Assembly: GCA_027489105.1 (NCBI GenBank)
Contig: JAIYAJ010000335.1
Location: 1-5,782 of the forward strand
Reading direction: 5' to 3'
Length of the DNA: 5,782 nt
DNA from: Zymomonas sp.
GTDB lineage: Bacteria; Pseudomonadota; Alphaproteobacteria; Sphingomonadales; Sphingomonadaceae
The translations under genes were made by a program, and so were the position numbers. The notes below the pieces were generated by a model that did no database searches, was not told the DNA's origin, and worked only from the letters and a program-made list of their open reading frames with translations. Position 1 is the first letter of the stretch. The number at the start of each line of letters is the position of its first letter. Below, in pieces: positions 4,868 through 5,782 of this stretch.

Positions 4868-5782
4868 TGCTCGGCCATTTCCGCCAGTTCGAGCCAGCGC
4901 AGCTCGGCCTCTTCCTTCTTCGCGCGGGCGGCGTCGATCGCCCTGGTCAGCGCGTCGAAGCGGGCCGGGTTGCTGGCATAGAGATCGGGGTCGGCCAGCG
5001 CCGCCTCGTCGCGGGCGATCGCGGCTTCGAGCTTTTCGATCTCGCCCGGCAGCAGGTCCAGTTCGCGCTGGTCCTTGTAGCTGAGCTTGGTCTTTGCCTT
5101 GGTCGCGGCCGCGACCTGCGGAGCCGTCTTGGCCGCAGACGGACGGTTGCGCGCCGCCGCATCGGCCGCGCGCTGCTTCTCCCAATCCTCATAGCCACCC
5201 GCGACGATGTCGACCTTGCCGCTGCCGTCGAGGCCGAGCGTGACCGTCACCGTCCGGTCGAGAAAGTCGCGATCGTGGCTGACGATCAGGACGGTGCCCT
5301 CATAGTCGGCGATCACCTCCTGCAGCAGGTCGAGCGTCTCCAGGTCGAGGTCGTTGGTCGGCTCGTCGAGCACCAGCAGGTTGGACGGCCGGGCGAACTC
5401 GCGCGCCAGCAGGACGCGCGACCGCTCGCCACCCGACAGCGTGCCCACCTTGGCGTCGGCCATAGACGGCTCGAACAGGAATTCCTTCAGATAGCCGTGG
5501 ATATGCTTCTTGTTACCCTGCACCTCGATCCAGTCGCCGCCATCCGCAAGCACGTCGCGGACGCGCTTTTCGGGCGCCATCAGCTTGCGCTGCTGATCGA
5601 TGACGATGCCGTCGAGCGTCTTGGACAGCTTCACCCGGCCGCTGTCGGGCGCCAGTTCGCCGGTCAGCAGCTTCAGCAGGGTCGACTTGCCCGCGCCGTT
5701 CGCGCCGACGACACCGATGCGGTCGCCGCGCGTGATGCGGAAAGTCAGGTCGCGGATGATGGTCCGGTCGCCGAAGGCCTTG
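4858..5782 (-). CDS. uup: ABC-F family ATPase Uup, C-terminal half (5' end outside window)
   Basis: The 307 visible residues hold the second ATP-binding domain and the C-terminal extension; the first ATPase domain lies past the right edge. Counting from the first complete codon, the Walker A motif GANGAGKST is at 26-34, the signature LSGGE at 115-119, the Walker B motif LLVLDEPTNDLD at 135-146 with catalytic Glu140, and the switch SHDRDF at 168-173. A strand and loop typical of Uup (KKHIHGYLKEFLF) is at 91-103. Residues about 203-232 are an Ala/Lys-rich linker, and 233-307 a charged coiled-coil tail opening with LSYKDQRELDLLPGEIEKLE, as in the Uup C-terminal domain. ABC-F proteins have no membrane segments. 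Known relatives act on ribosomes, and E. coli Uup also affects branched DNA and precise transposon excision. It is a housekeeping gene, probably unrelated in function to its neighbours. Confidence 0.92.
   Translation of the reverse strand, partial: KAFGDRTIIRDLTFRITRGDRIGVVGANGAGKSTLLKLLTGELAPDSGRVKLSKTLDGIVIDQQRKLMAPEKRVRDVLADGGDWIEVQGNKKHIHGYLKEFLFEPSMADAKVGTLSGGERSRVLLAREFARPSNLLVLDEPTNDLDLETLDLLQEVIADYEGTVLIVSHDRDFLDRTVTVTLGLDGSGKVDIVAGGYEDWEKQRAADAAARNRPSAAKTAPQVAAATKAKTKLSYKDQRELDLLPGEIEKLEAAIARDEAALADPDLYASNPARFDALTRAIDAARAKKEEAELRWLELAEMAEQLG

Noticed and set aside
1..5782. CRISPR array, tRNA, insertion sequence or toxin-antitoxin pair.
   Set aside because: No regularly spaced repeats, cloverleaf, transposase motif or paired small genes were seen. 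Nearly all sequence is accounted for by the six genes.

Overview
The window is compact, GC-rich bacterial DNA with almost no intergenic space. It is consistent with an alphaproteobacterium, most likely a sphingomonad. That placement is an inference from base composition, codon use and the types of genes present; no taxonomic marker lies in the window. Six protein-coding genes cover nearly everything. Two are cut by the window edges: the hydrolase loses its 3' end on the left, and uup loses its 5' end on the right. I see no rRNA, tRNA, insertion sequence, CRISPR array or origin.

Layout from left to right. (1) An alpha/beta hydrolase of the hormone-sensitive-lipase (HSL) type runs leftward out of the window (735 to 1). 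(2) A LuxR-type helix-turn-helix regulator runs rightward (about 752 to 1873). It starts only about 16 bp from the hydrolase start, so the two form a tight divergent pair. (3) A short-chain dehydrogenase (2644 to 1877) and a luciferase-like flavin-dependent monooxygenase (3789 to 2641) form a leftward two-gene operon, monooxygenase first, with a 4-bp GTGA overlap. The dehydrogenase ends tail-to-tail with the regulator, 3 bp apart, and a hairpin spans both stop codons. (4) A 165-bp divergent control region (3790 to 3954) carries small repeats. It separates the operon from (5) a rightward two-domain VOC (glyoxalase/extradiol dioxygenase superfamily) protein (3955 to 4836). (6) After a 21-bp gap comes the 3' part of uup, an ABC-F ATPase, running leftward (5782 to 4858). 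Its stop codon lies in a second hairpin.

The first five genes look like part of a catabolic cluster: a flavin monooxygenase, an NAD-type dehydrogenase, a metal-dependent VOC enzyme, a carboxylester-type hydrolase and a regulator. A plausible logic is oxygenation, alcohol or ketone oxidation or reduction, a VOC-catalysed ring opening or rearrangement, and ester or lactone hydrolysis, all under LuxR-type control. The substrate cannot be read from the sequence. uup is a housekeeping gene and probably marks the chromosomal border of the cluster. The strongest second-look items are the VOC protein's internal duplication with near-identical spacing of two putative metal-ligand sets, the hairpins at both tail-to-tail junctions, and the repeats in the divergent promoter region.
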